A DNA stretch of 64,000 nucleotides from Elusimicrobiota bacterium (GTDB taxonomy: Bacteria > Elusimicrobiota > Elusimicrobia > UBA1565 > UBA9628), in contig JAPLKL010000043.1 in NCBI GenBank assembly GCA_026388095.1, forward strand, positions 1 through 64,000, in the 5' to 3' direction. Under the pieces are notes generated by a model. The model did no database searches, had not been told where the DNA came from, and saw only the letters and a list, made by a program, of their open reading frames with translations. The position numbers and the translations under genes were made by a program. Shown one piece after another: positions 52,919-60,530 of this stretch (position 1 is its first letter; the number at the start of each line of letters is the position of its first letter).

Positions 52919-54952
52919 ATGTCTCTGAGCAATCCCATGGAGCTTCTCGCCCCGGCCGGAGACTTCGCCTGCCTGCAAGCCGCCTTGGAAGCCGGCGCCG
53001 ACGCCGTCTACCTCGGCCTGGAGAGCCTCAACGCCCGCCGCCGCGCCCGCAATTTCAGCCCCGACGAGTTCGCCCGCGCCGTGGCCGCGGCCCACGCCAA
53101 AGGCGCGCGCGTCTACCTGACCCTCAATATAGACCTCTCCGAGCGCGAGCTCGGCGAGGCCGCCCGCATCCTGGAGCTCGCCCGAAGCTGCAAGGCTGAT
53201 GCCGTGCTCATCCGCGACCCCGCGCTTCTGGCGCTCAAGCCCGCCTTCCCCGAGCTCGAGTTCCACCTCAGCACCCAGGCCTGCGCAGCCAGCAGCGCGG
53301 ATATCCGCGCCGCGGCCGAGCTCGGCCTGCGCCGCGCGGTCCTGGCCCGCGAGCTTTCTTTAGCCGAGATCTCCGCCTGCTCGGGCATCCCGGGTATGGG
53401 AATCGAAGTCTTCGTGCAGGGCGCCTTGTGCTGTTCCGTGTCCGGCCGCTGCCTGCTGTCGAGCTGGGCCGGAGGCCGCTCCGGCAACCGCGGCGCCTGC
53501 ACCAGCCCCTGCCGCGTGCCCTGGACAGCGGCGGGGGAGCCGGCTGGGACGCCTCTATCGATGAAGGACCTCGCGGCCTGGCGGAGCCTGAAGGAATTGC
53601 GTCAGGCCGGAGTCTCCGCCCTCAAGATCGAAGGCCGGCTCAAGAACCCGGACTGGGTGCGGCGCGCGGTGAGCCTCTACCGCCGCGCCCTCTCCGGAGA
53701 GGCCCCCGAGACCCTGGCCGCGGAGGCGGAGCGCCTGGGCGCCGTGGCCGGCCGCGAGCACACCAGCGCCTATCTCGAAGGAAAACGGGATGACCTCACC
53801 GGAGTCTGGGGCCGCAAGAAGGGCGAGGCCCCGGCAGAGCCTGCCGAAGCTCAGGCCGACGACTCCTATGACCTCGACATCGAGGTCGAAGAGAAGAGCC
53901 TGTCCTGCCGATGCAGCTTCTGCGGACAGGCCCGGCAGTGGAGCCTGCCCAAGACCAAGGTCGTGCGGCAGGCCAAGGCCGTGTCTCTGGCCGAGGTGCT
54001 CCAGGACTTGTCCGAGAAGTCCGTCCAAGGCCTGAGGCTCGGCCGAAGGCGGGCCAGCCAGCCTGAACTGCTCCTGCCGCCCCGGGCCGCCAACGCCTTG
54101 AAGGACCGGCTCTCCGTCGAGCTGCGGCTCATGCGCAAGAAGCCGGACGGCAAGGTCAAAGTCGAGCTCCCTGAGCAGGTGCGCAAGCTCCTGGCCAAGT
54201 CCGCACCCAGTCCCGAGAACCGCCTGCGCCTCGGCGACGCTCCGGACCGGCTGCGCATCGAGGCCGGCCAGTTCGCGGCCATGCGCGGGTCTTTGCCGCC
54301 CGGCGGCGCCGTGGTGGAGGGGCTCTCGGCGGAGGCCCTGGAGACTGTGTCCGGACACAGCAAGTCCGTGGCCGCCGCACTGCCCCCCATCTTCTTCGAA
54401 GCCGATATCCCCGGACTCCAGGCGCTCTTGGAAGGCTGCAAACGCCATGGCCTGAGCGTGGAGGTCAACAGCCTGGGGGGCTGGCTTCTGGCCAAGGAGG
54501 CGGGCGCGGCCATGGAAGGCGGCCCCGGCCTGCCGGTCCTCAACTCCTTGGCCGCCAAACAGCTTCTGGACATGGGACTGCGCGGCGTGACCATCTCCAT
54601 GGAGGCCGACCGCGAACAGATCGAAGAGATATCCAAGGCCTGCCCGGCGCCGGTGTCCCTCGTCGTCTACGGCCGGCCCCCTTTGATGACCACCCGCGCC
54701 CGACTGCGGCCCGAGCTGCTCGGCAAGGACTTCGCTGACCGCCGAGGCATCCGCATGCGGCCGCGCCTAGAACGGGGACTCTGGACGTTCAGGCCCGTGG
54801 AGCCCTTTGACTGGCGGGGCCTGCGCGATCCCGACATCCGGGCCAAGCACCTGGTCATGGACCTCGTGGGCTGCGAGTCGCCCGCCGCAGAATGGGAGTC
54901 CTCGCCCCGGAAAGACGGCAGCCGCTTCAATTACGACCGCGCTCTGTTCTAA
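52919..54952 (+). CDS. Peptidase U32 family protein
   Basis: 677 aa. N-terminal barrel MELLAPAGDFACLQAALEAG, ADAVYLGLE, RRRARNFS; the U32 signature is IEVFVQGALCCSVSGRCLLS then GRSGNRGACTSPCR, with four cysteines that probably bind an iron-sulfur cluster. Members act in tRNA or rRNA hydroxylation (TrhP, RlhA) and ubiquinone hydroxylation rather than clear proteolysis. The C-terminal 300 residues form the extended region of the long U32 type. Start at 52919 (another Met six codons on). Confidence 0.9.
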   Translation: MSLSNPMELLAPAGDFACLQAALEAGADAVYLGLESLNARRRARNFSPDEFARAVAAAHAKGARVYLTLNIDLSERELGEAARILELARSCKADAVLIRDPALLALKPAFPELEFHLSTQACAASSADIRAAAELGLRRAVLARELSLAEISACSGIPGMGIEVFVQGALCCSVSGRCLLSSWAGGRSGNRGACTSPCRVPWTAAGEPAGTPLSMKDLAAWRSLKELRQAGVSALKIEGRLKNPDWVRRAVSLYRRALSGEAPETLAAEAERLGAVAGREHTSAYLEGKRDDLTGVWGRKKGEAPAEPAEAQADDSYDLDIEVEEKSLSCRCSFCGQARQWSLPKTKVVRQAKAVSLAEVLQDLSEKSVQGLRLGRRRASQPELLLPPRAANALKDRLSVELRLMRKKPDGKVKVELPEQVRKLLAKSAPSPENRLRLGDAPDRLRIEAGQFAAMRGSLPPGGAVVEGLSAEALETVSGHSKSVAAALPPIFFEADIPGLQALLEGCKRHGLSVEVNSLGGWLLAKEAGAAMEGGPGLPVLNSLAAKQLLDMGLRGVTISMEADREQIEEISKACPAPVSLVVYGRPPLMTTRARLRPELLGKDFADRRGIRMRPRLERGLWTFRPVEPFDWRGLRDPDIRAKHLVMDLVGCESPAAEWESSPRKDGSRFNYDRALF

Positions 54953-54969
54953 TTGGTAGAATCCTGCCC

Positions 54970-55863
54970 GTGGCCAAGCGCTTCGACTGCGTCTGCGTGG
55001 GCCTGAGCACCGTTGACGTGCTGGCCCTGCTGGACCGGCGCCTGCGCGAGGACGAGAAGCTGGCCGCGCGGCGCATCGTGGTGGACGGCGGCGGGCCGGC
55101 CGGCACCGCGGCCTGCGCCGCGGCCGGCTGCGGCCTGAAGACCGCGGTCCTCTCCTGCATAGGCCGCGACCTCTGGTCCGACTTTATCCGGGAGGGCTTG
55201 CGGCGCTTCGGCGTCTCCACCCGGTTCATCCAGACGACCCCGTCCATTTCCACGCCGGTCTCGCTCATCGCGGTCAACCGCCGCAACGCTTCCCGCACCA
55301 TCATCTGGAACAACCAGAACGTGCACAGACAGCGCCTTTCCGTGCCCATGCTCCTGCGCCAGGGCCTGCTCCAGACGCGCTGCCTGCACTTCGACGGCCA
55401 CCTCATGAAGCTCTCCGTGAATCTGGCCCGGCTGGCCCGGAGTCGCGGCATCCTCACCTCGTACGATTGCGGCTCGGTCAAGCCCGGCTGGGAAGGTCTC
55501 GCGGCCCTGAGCGACGTGTTCATCGCCTCGCACAAGTTCTCGCGCCAGCTCGGCCTGCCCATCCCGCAGGCGGTGCGCCGCCTGCGCCGCAGGTTCGGCT
55601 TCCAGATCGCGGTGACCGCGGGCGAGAAGGGCTTCTACTACTTCGCGGAGTCCAGCGGCCGCGTGGAGCATGTCCCCCAGAAGCGCTACGCGGCTCTGGA
55701 CACCACCGGCTGCGGGGACGTGTTCCACGGCGCCTTCCTCGCCCGTTACCTCAAAGCGCGGGATTTCAGGGCCGCCCTCGTCTTCGCCCAGGCCGCGGCC
55801 GGACAGAAGACCCTGCGCCTGGGCGGCCGGGCCGGCATCCCCGGCCCGCGCCAAACCTGCTAG
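54970..55863 (+). CDS. PfkB-family carbohydrate/nucleoside kinase
   Basis: 297 aa. The GTG start lies 7 nt after TAGAAT (54957-54962). FDCVCVGLSTVDVLALLDRR, VVDGGGPAGTAACAAAGCGL, the lid GRDLWSDFIREGLRRFGVST and the C-terminal signature ALDTTGCGDVFHGAFLARYL, with the catalytic Asp in GCGD. Canonical PfkB has GAGD, so Cys replaces Ala. The sugar is not assignable. TAG stop is part of the next gene's TAGAAT. It precedes the oxoacid dehydrogenase genes. Confidence 0.88.
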   Translation: MAKRFDCVCVGLSTVDVLALLDRRLREDEKLAARRIVVDGGGPAGTAACAAAGCGLKTAVLSCIGRDLWSDFIREGLRRFGVSTRFIQTTPSISTPVSLIAVNRRNASRTIIWNNQNVHRQRLSVPMLLRQGLLQTRCLHFDGHLMKLSVNLARLARSRGILTSYDCGSVKPGWEGLAALSDVFIASHKFSRQLGLPIPQAVRRLRRRFGFQIAVTAGEKGFYYFAESSGRVEHVPQKRYAALDTTGCGDVFHGAFLARYLKARDFRAALVFAQAAAGQKTLRLGGRAGIPGPRQTC

Positions 55864-55866
55864 AAT
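55858..55866 (+). promoter_or_regulatory. Extended -10 promoter of the E1-E2 genes
   Basis: TGCTAGAAT, ending 9 nt before ATG 55876, gives a leader of at most three nt. The hexamer overlaps the TAG stop of the PfkB gene. Same extended -10 as at 4538. Confidence 0.5.
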
Positions 55867-55875
55867 CTCCCGGAT

Positions 55876-57837
55876 ATGGCCCGCGAGAACAAGGCCCCGG
55901 ACCGCGGCGAGCTCTTCCGCCAGGGCCTGCTCATCCGCGCCGTGGAGCGGCGCCTGCTGGACCTCTTCGAGCAGGGCAAGCTATCCGGCACCATCCACAC
56001 CTGCATCGGCCAGGAACTCTGCGCCGCGGCCCTGGGCCCGGCCTTGGGCGAGGGCGACATCGTGGTGGCCCCGCACCGCTGCCACGGCCACTACTTGGCG
56101 CGCACCAACGACGTTGAAGGGCTCATCGCCGAGGTCATGGGCAAGCGCACCGGCGCCAGCGGGGGCCGCGGCGGCAGCCAGCACATCGGGGCCCGCAACT
56201 TCTTCAGCAGCGGGGTGCAGGGCGGCATGGTCCCGGTCACGGCCGGCATGGCGCTGGCGCTGAAGCTCTCCGGCCGCCAGGACATCGCCGTGGCCGTCAT
56301 CGGCGACGGGACCTTGGGCGAAGGGGTGGTCTACGAGACCCTGAACATCGCGGCCAAGTGGGAGCTGCCCTTGCTGGTGGTCCTGGAGAACAACCTTTAC
56401 GCCCAGAGCACGCCCCAGTCCCAGAGCCTGGCCGGCGACATCTTGAGCCGCGCCGCGGCCTTCGGCATCGGCATATTCCGCGCCGACACCTGGGACCACG
56501 CCGCCTTGGCGCAGCGCTGCGCCGAGGTCGTGCGCCGCGTGCGCGAGGCCGGCAAGCCGATCTTCTTCGTGGTGGACACCTACCGGCTCATGGCCCATTC
56601 CAAGGGCGACGACGACCGCGACCCGGCAGAGATCAAGGGCTATTGGGAAAAGGACCCTTTGGAGCGCTTCACCCGCGACGAGCCGGAGGCGGCGGAGCCT
56701 CTGCTCGCCGAGGCCACGGCGCGGGTCGAGGCCGCGGTGGCCAAGGCCGAGGCCGCTGCCGCAGCCGAGCCGCACGATGACGACGAGGACCCGGAGGGCT
56801 TCGCGCCTTGCGCCTGGAAGCCGGGGGGGTTCTCCAGCGACGAGAGGTGCGCGGCCCTGCTCAACTCCGCCCTGCGCCGCAACCTCAAGCGCGACGAGCG
56901 CGTCGTCCTCATCGGCGAGGACATCGAAGCGCCCTACGGCGGGGCCTTCAAGGTCACCAAGGAGCTCAGCTCCGAGTTCCCCGGCCGGGTGCGCAACACG
57001 CCCATCTCCGAGGCGGCCATCGTGGGCCTGGGCAGCGGGCTGGCTGCGGAGGGCTTCCTGCCTGTCGTGGAGATCATGTTCGGCGACTTCCTGGCTTTGG
57101 CCGCGGACCAGTTCATCAACCAGGCCGCCAAGTTCCGCTTCATGTACGGCTGCCGGGACCGCATGCCGCTGGTGGTGCGCGCGCCCATGGGCGGCCGGCG
57201 CGGCTACGGGCCGACGCACAGCCAGTCCTTGGAGAAGCACTTCCTGGGCATCCCCGGCACGCTGGTGCTGGCTCTCAACGGCCGCACCGACCCGGGCGCG
57301 CTTTACGACACCTTGATCTCCACCGTGGACCGGCCGACCTTGGTGGTGGAGAACAAGCTGCTCTACGGCGCGCGCTTCTCCAAGCCCGTGCCCCAGGGCT
57401 TCACGCTGGAGACCAGCGACGAGCGCTATCCCACGGTCCGTTTGCGGCCGCAGGGCGCGGCGGACCTGACGCTCTTCTGCTACGGCGGCATGCTCCCCGA
57501 GGCGGAAGCGGCCCTGGAGACTCTTTTCGAGGAGCACGACATCCTCTGCGAGCTGGTCTGCCCCACGCAACTCTATCCCTTCAACTCCTTCCCGGTGCTC
57601 GACTCGGTGCGGCGCACGGGGCGGCTGCTGGTCGTTGAGGAAGGACAGGCTTTCGCGGCCTTGGGCAGCGAGGTCCTGGCCAAGGTGGCGGAGGCCGCGC
57701 CGGGAGTCTTGAAGCGCGCCGGGCGCTTGGCCGCGGCGCGCCATCCCATCCCGGCCGCGCCGAACCTCGAAGCCGAGGCCCTGCCCGGGGCCAGGCATAT
57801 CGTGCTAAAGGCAAAGGAACTGGTCCATGGCCAATGA
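55876..57837 (+). CDS. 2-oxoacid dehydrogenase E1, alpha-beta fusion
   Basis: 653 aa. Alpha half (1-290): GTIHTCIGQELCAAALG, GGRGGSQHIGARNFFSSGVQ and the thiamine-diphosphate motif GDGTLGEGVVYETLN to LENN. A charged linker of about 40 residues joins the beta half (about 325-653): VVLIGEDIEAPYGGAFKVTK, TPISEAAIVGLGSGLAAEG, QINQAAKF-like FINQAAKFRFMYG, GPTHSQSLEKHFLGIPG. It decarboxylates a 2-oxoacid (pyruvate, branched-chain oxoacid) or acetoin; which is not decidable here. Coupled with E2 by an 11-nt overlap. Confidence 0.92.
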   Translation: MARENKAPDRGELFRQGLLIRAVERRLLDLFEQGKLSGTIHTCIGQELCAAALGPALGEGDIVVAPHRCHGHYLARTNDVEGLIAEVMGKRTGASGGRGGSQHIGARNFFSSGVQGGMVPVTAGMALALKLSGRQDIAVAVIGDGTLGEGVVYETLNIAAKWELPLLVVLENNLYAQSTPQSQSLAGDILSRAAAFGIGIFRADTWDHAALAQRCAEVVRRVREAGKPIFFVVDTYRLMAHSKGDDDRDPAEIKGYWEKDPLERFTRDEPEAAEPLLAEATARVEAAVAKAEAAAAAEPHDDDEDPEGFAPCAWKPGGFSSDERCAALLNSALRRNLKRDERVVLIGEDIEAPYGGAFKVTKELSSEFPGRVRNTPISEAAIVGLGSGLAAEGFLPVVEIMFGDFLALAADQFINQAAKFRFMYGCRDRMPLVVRAPMGGRRGYGPTHSQSLEKHFLGIPGTLVLALNGRTDPGALYDTLISTVDRPTLVVENKLLYGARFSKPVPQGFTLETSDERYPTVRLRPQGAADLTLFCYGGMLPEAEAALETLFEEHDILCELVCPTQLYPFNSFPVLDSVRRTGRLLVVEEGQAFAALGSEVLAKVAEAAPGVLKRAGRLAAARHPIPAAPNLEAEALPGARHIVLKAKELVHGQ

Positions 57838-58936
57838 AGCTTTGACGGTGTTCATCCCAAAAGAAGCGGTCAACGACCTGACCGTGCGGCTCTCGGCCTG
57901 GCGGGCCGCGGACCGGGAGCAAGTGGAGGCCGGACGGGTCATCGCGGAGATCGAGACCAGCAAGGCGGTGCTGGAACTGCGCGCTCCAGCGGCGGGATTT
58001 TTGCGCCGCTCGCTCAAAGAGGGCTGCGACGTGCCGGTGGGCGGCCCGCTGTGCTTCATCACGCAGGGCGCCGAGGACCCGGTCCCGGAGCTTGAGACCG
58101 AGGCCGCGGCCCCGGCTGAGGGCGGCTTGGTGGCGCGCTTGAGCCGCAAGGCCGCGGAATTGGTCAAGCAGCACGGCATCGCTTTGGAGAGGTTCGCGGG
58201 CAAGGGGCTCATCCGGGAGGCGGACGTGCTGGCGCTTCTGGGTCAGCCGGTGCACGGGCCGGATATGGCGGCCGGGGTGGCGGCCAAGGCCGTGACCTTC
58301 AAGCGCGAGGCCTTGCCCAAGGCCAAGGTGGCAGAAGCGCGCTACCTGCTCTCAGGCTCCAACGCCTTGGCCAGCTCAGTGAGCGTGGCCTGCCCGACGC
58401 GGGGCCTGCGCGCCGCCGCGGCGCGGCACCCGGAATGGGGCGCCAGCCCCGCAGCCGCTATCGTGTCCGAGGCCGCGCGGCTTCTGCGCAAGCATCCGGT
58501 CTTCAACGCCTTCTACGAGGACGGGGCCGTCAACTACTACGACGAGGTGAACGTGGGCTTTGCCGTGGACGCGGGCGAGGGCTTGAAGGTGCCGGTGATC
58601 CGCGACGCGGACAAGAAGGACTTGGGCGCCATCGCGCGCGAGATACAGGACATCCTGCTGGCTTACACCAACGGGGAGATCACCTTGGAGGCGGCCTCGG
58701 GGGGGACTTTCACGGTGACGGACCTTTCCGGCGAGGGCGTGCTCTCCTTCCAGCCGCTCATCAACCACCGGCAGTCCGCGATTCTGGGCGTGGGCGCGGA
58801 GTTCCGCGCGCCGGGCAGCTCCGAGGGGTTCTACCAGCTCATCCTGGCTTTCGACCACCGCCTGACCGAGGGCCGGGCCGCGGCGCAGTTCCTCAAGGAC
58901 CTGCGCGACAAGCTCTCCGCGTACGAAGCGGGCTAG
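57827..58936 (+). CDS. Dihydrolipoamide acyltransferase E2 component
   Basis: 369 aa. One lipoyl domain (lipoyl Lys in AEIETSKAVLEL), a peripheral-subunit-binding domain (RLSRKAAELVKQHGIALERF), and a catalytic domain with VNVGFAVDAGEGLKVPVIRD and the active site AFDHRLTEGRAAAQFL. The usual H-x-x-x-D-G is H-x-x-x-E-G here; His is kept. No E3 (lipoamide dehydrogenase) gene is in the window, so the complex must borrow one. A 33-bp repeat lies just after the stop. Confidence 0.9.
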   Translation: MANEALTVFIPKEAVNDLTVRLSAWRAADREQVEAGRVIAEIETSKAVLELRAPAAGFLRRSLKEGCDVPVGGPLCFITQGAEDPVPELETEAAAPAEGGLVARLSRKAAELVKQHGIALERFAGKGLIREADVLALLGQPVHGPDMAAGVAAKAVTFKREALPKAKVAEARYLLSGSNALASSVSVACPTRGLRAAAARHPEWGASPAAAIVSEAARLLRKHPVFNAFYEDGAVNYYDEVNVGFAVDAGEGLKVPVIRDADKKDLGAIAREIQDILLAYTNGEITLEAASGGTFTVTDLSGEGVLSFQPLINHRQSAILGVGAEFRAPGSSEGFYQLILAFDHRLTEGRAAAQFLKDLRDKLSAYEAG

Positions 58937-59036
58937 GCGCTAGGATTGTAGTCGGGATAAGCAGGTCTTCGGGGCAGCCGATCATGCACTTCCCGTGTCC
59001 GTTCTCGTCCTTGCCCTGGTAGACTTTCGTGATCAT
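58893..59036 (-). CDS. Possible small protein containing the 33-bp repeat
   Basis: 47 codons from ATG 59036 with GGGAGG 9 nt upstream. Sequence begins MITKVYQGKDENGHGKCM and continues IGCPEDLLIPTTI, ending in a basic tail. The 33-bp repeat (58944-58976) equals exactly the 11 codons CPEDLLIPTTI. It overlaps the 3' end of the E2 gene on the other strand by 44 nt. No family recognised; it could be a real small secreted-free peptide or an accident of a good ribosome site. Confidence 0.35.
   Translation of the reverse strand: MITKVYQGKDENGHGKCMIGCPEDLLIPTTILAPSPLRTRRACRAGP
58944..58976. repeat. 33-bp direct repeat, copy 1
   Basis: Begins GATTGTAGTCGGGATAAGCA and ends TCTTCGGGGCA; identical over 33 bp to 59841-59873. 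Lies 8 bp after the E2 stop. Confidence 0.85.
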
Positions 59037-59138
59037 CTTGGTGTCCTCCCGAAGTGATTGGTTCAGTGAGGGGAAGAAACAGTCAAAGCAAGGACTCAAA
59101 GTAGTATTATTGCGACTGCTTATTTGGGAGGAATTGCC

Positions 59139-59822
59139 ATGAACAGCACCCGATTGAGACCATGCCTGAGCGTCGCCGCAGTGTGGCTGGGATGTGCTTT
59201 TTCCCAGGGCGTCGGATATGCTCAGACATCGCCTGGGCCGACGCCCAAGAAAACGGACTCCTACTGCATGTCTCTCGTCAACAAGCGCTGGGTCCAGCGC
59301 GCGGCCTGGCATTCTTCGGTCTGTCTGCCTCCCCAATGGCTGCCAAAGGACGAGGGATTGAAAGGCCACGTTTTGTTCGTCATCGGGAAGGACGCACCCG
59401 ATCCCTATTTCGGTTTCTCGATCAACGGGCATGAGCTCAAGACGCCGTATTATTCGAGTCAGGCGTTCAAGAACCTTTGGGCCGGCGGCGAGGGAAATCA
59501 CACCGAACTCAAGAGCGTGAAGATCGGCGGATTGGACGGCTATCAGAGGGTCACCACCATCCCGGCAGACAGGGGCCACTGGGCCGAGATGTCTCTCCAG
59601 ACCTATCTTCAGGCGCGCGAGGGCTTCTATGAGATCGTGGGCTCGTGCCCCCCGGAGCGGTTCAAGGAACTGCAGCCGATCTTCGAAAAGGCCGTGGCCT
59701 CATTCCGCTCCTCGTTGACGCCGACTGCGAGCGAGGCAGCGGCTGGGGGCGCGGATCGCACCGGCAAGACCGAACCCCAGCCGGCAGTGACGGGACAAGG
59801 CGTGGTCCCGCTGTTGCGTTGA
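59139..59822 (+). CDS. Secreted protein with C-terminal PLLR tail (3)
   Basis: 227 aa from ATG 59139, behind GGGAGGAATT. Signal peptide (LSVAAVWLGCAFSQGVGYAQ). The mature domain (VCLPPQWLPKDEGLKGHVLF, DAPDPYFGFSINGHELKTPY, KIGGLDGYQRVTTIPADRGH) resembles small periplasmic PsbP/lipid-type beta domains but was not identified. Tail: an Ala/Gly/Thr/Pro linker ending TGQGVVPLLR. TATTAT near 59104 may be the -10. Flanked by the two copies of the 33-bp repeat. Confidence 0.7.
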   Translation: MNSTRLRPCLSVAAVWLGCAFSQGVGYAQTSPGPTPKKTDSYCMSLVNKRWVQRAAWHSSVCLPPQWLPKDEGLKGHVLFVIGKDAPDPYFGFSINGHELKTPYYSSQAFKNLWAGGEGNHTELKSVKIGGLDGYQRVTTIPADRGHWAEMSLQTYLQAREGFYEIVGSCPPERFKELQPIFEKAVASFRSSLTPTASEAAAGGADRTGKTEPQPAVTGQGVVPLLR

Positions 59823-59840
59823 CAGCCCATCCTGGTTTGT

Positions 59841-59873
59841 GATTGTAGTCGGGATAAGCAGGTCTTCGGGGCA
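59841..59873. repeat. 33-bp direct repeat, copy 2
   Basis: Identical to 58944-58976. It lies in the 80-bp gap between two convergent genes, both for PLLR/QLLR-tailed secreted proteins. No start codon opens the equivalent minus-strand frame here. Confidence 0.85.
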
Positions 59874-59902
59874 ACATATCCCGGCGAGCTTGGTGCCAGG
59901 TC

Positions 59903-60514
59903 TTATCTGAGCAGTTGGGGAGTCCCGCTGGAGGTCCCGTCGCCTTCCGGCTTCGCGGCGGGGGGAGCGGCCGGCGCGGCCGCGGGGGCCGCGGGCGCCT
60001 TGGCCTTTAATTTCTTCTTGGCTTTGTCCTTGGGCTTCGTGAAGGGCCTGGGCCCCTTGAGCGGAGGCAGGCGCCTGCCGATGGCATTACCGCCGCCCTG
60101 CATGGACTCGGTCACCGCGCCCGTCACCATGTCCTGCATGCCGACCGGCCGCTCGATGATGGTGTTCGGGTCCGATTTCTTCCAGCAGTGCTGGACGCCC
60201 ATCTTCATGAGCAGGAGCGCGGGGTTCTGCTTGGCGGCCTCCTGAGAGGGGCCTTGCGTCGGATGGACCACGCCCTTCTCGCATATCAATTCGTCCTCCG
60301 ACCCTGACTGCGGCTGCGTCAGCCCCCTCAGGGCCGGTCTGCCAGCCTGAGCCTTGCCGTCATCCGATGCGGTCGGTGCGGGCTTCTGCCATTGGTACGG
60401 AGTCAAGTGCGGGCGGCCTTTCTCGTCATCCGATTTGGCGGAGTCTTGAGCCCTGGCCGAAGCGGCCAGCAGCGCTGATGCCAGGAATACGGCGCACCAC
60501 CCTAGTCCCTGCAT
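59903..60514 (-). CDS. Secreted protein with C-terminal QLLR tail (4)
   Basis: 203 aa. Signal peptide (CAVFLASALLAASARAQ), disordered charged N-region, a short domain with ELICEKGVVHP and MKMGVQHCWKKSDPNTIIE (Cys pair), then Lys/Pro/Ala-rich linker (KKLKAKAPAAPAAAPAAPPA) and terminal SSGTPQLLR. GGGAGG precedes ATG. No family recognised. Downstream of a GNAT-like gene on the same strand, 16 bp apart. Confidence 0.68.
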   Translation of the reverse strand: MQGLGWCAVFLASALLAASARAQDSAKSDDEKGRPHLTPYQWQKPAPTASDDGKAQAGRPALRGLTQPQSGSEDELICEKGVVHPTQGPSQEAAKQNPALLLMKMGVQHCWKKSDPNTIIERPVGMQDMVTGAVTESMQGGGNAIGRRLPPLKGPRPFTKPKDKAKKKLKAKAPAAPAAAPAAPPAAKPEGDGTSSGTPQLLR

Positions 60515-60530
60515 GCTGTCACCTCCCGAT

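Noticed and set aside
50414-60514. PLLR tails as products of a dispersed DNA repeat or sortase signals
   Set aside because: Codons for the tail differ in all four genes, so it is not a DNA repeat. There is no LPXTG, no following hydrophobic helix and no basic tail, so it is not a sortase or PEP-CTERM-type signal.
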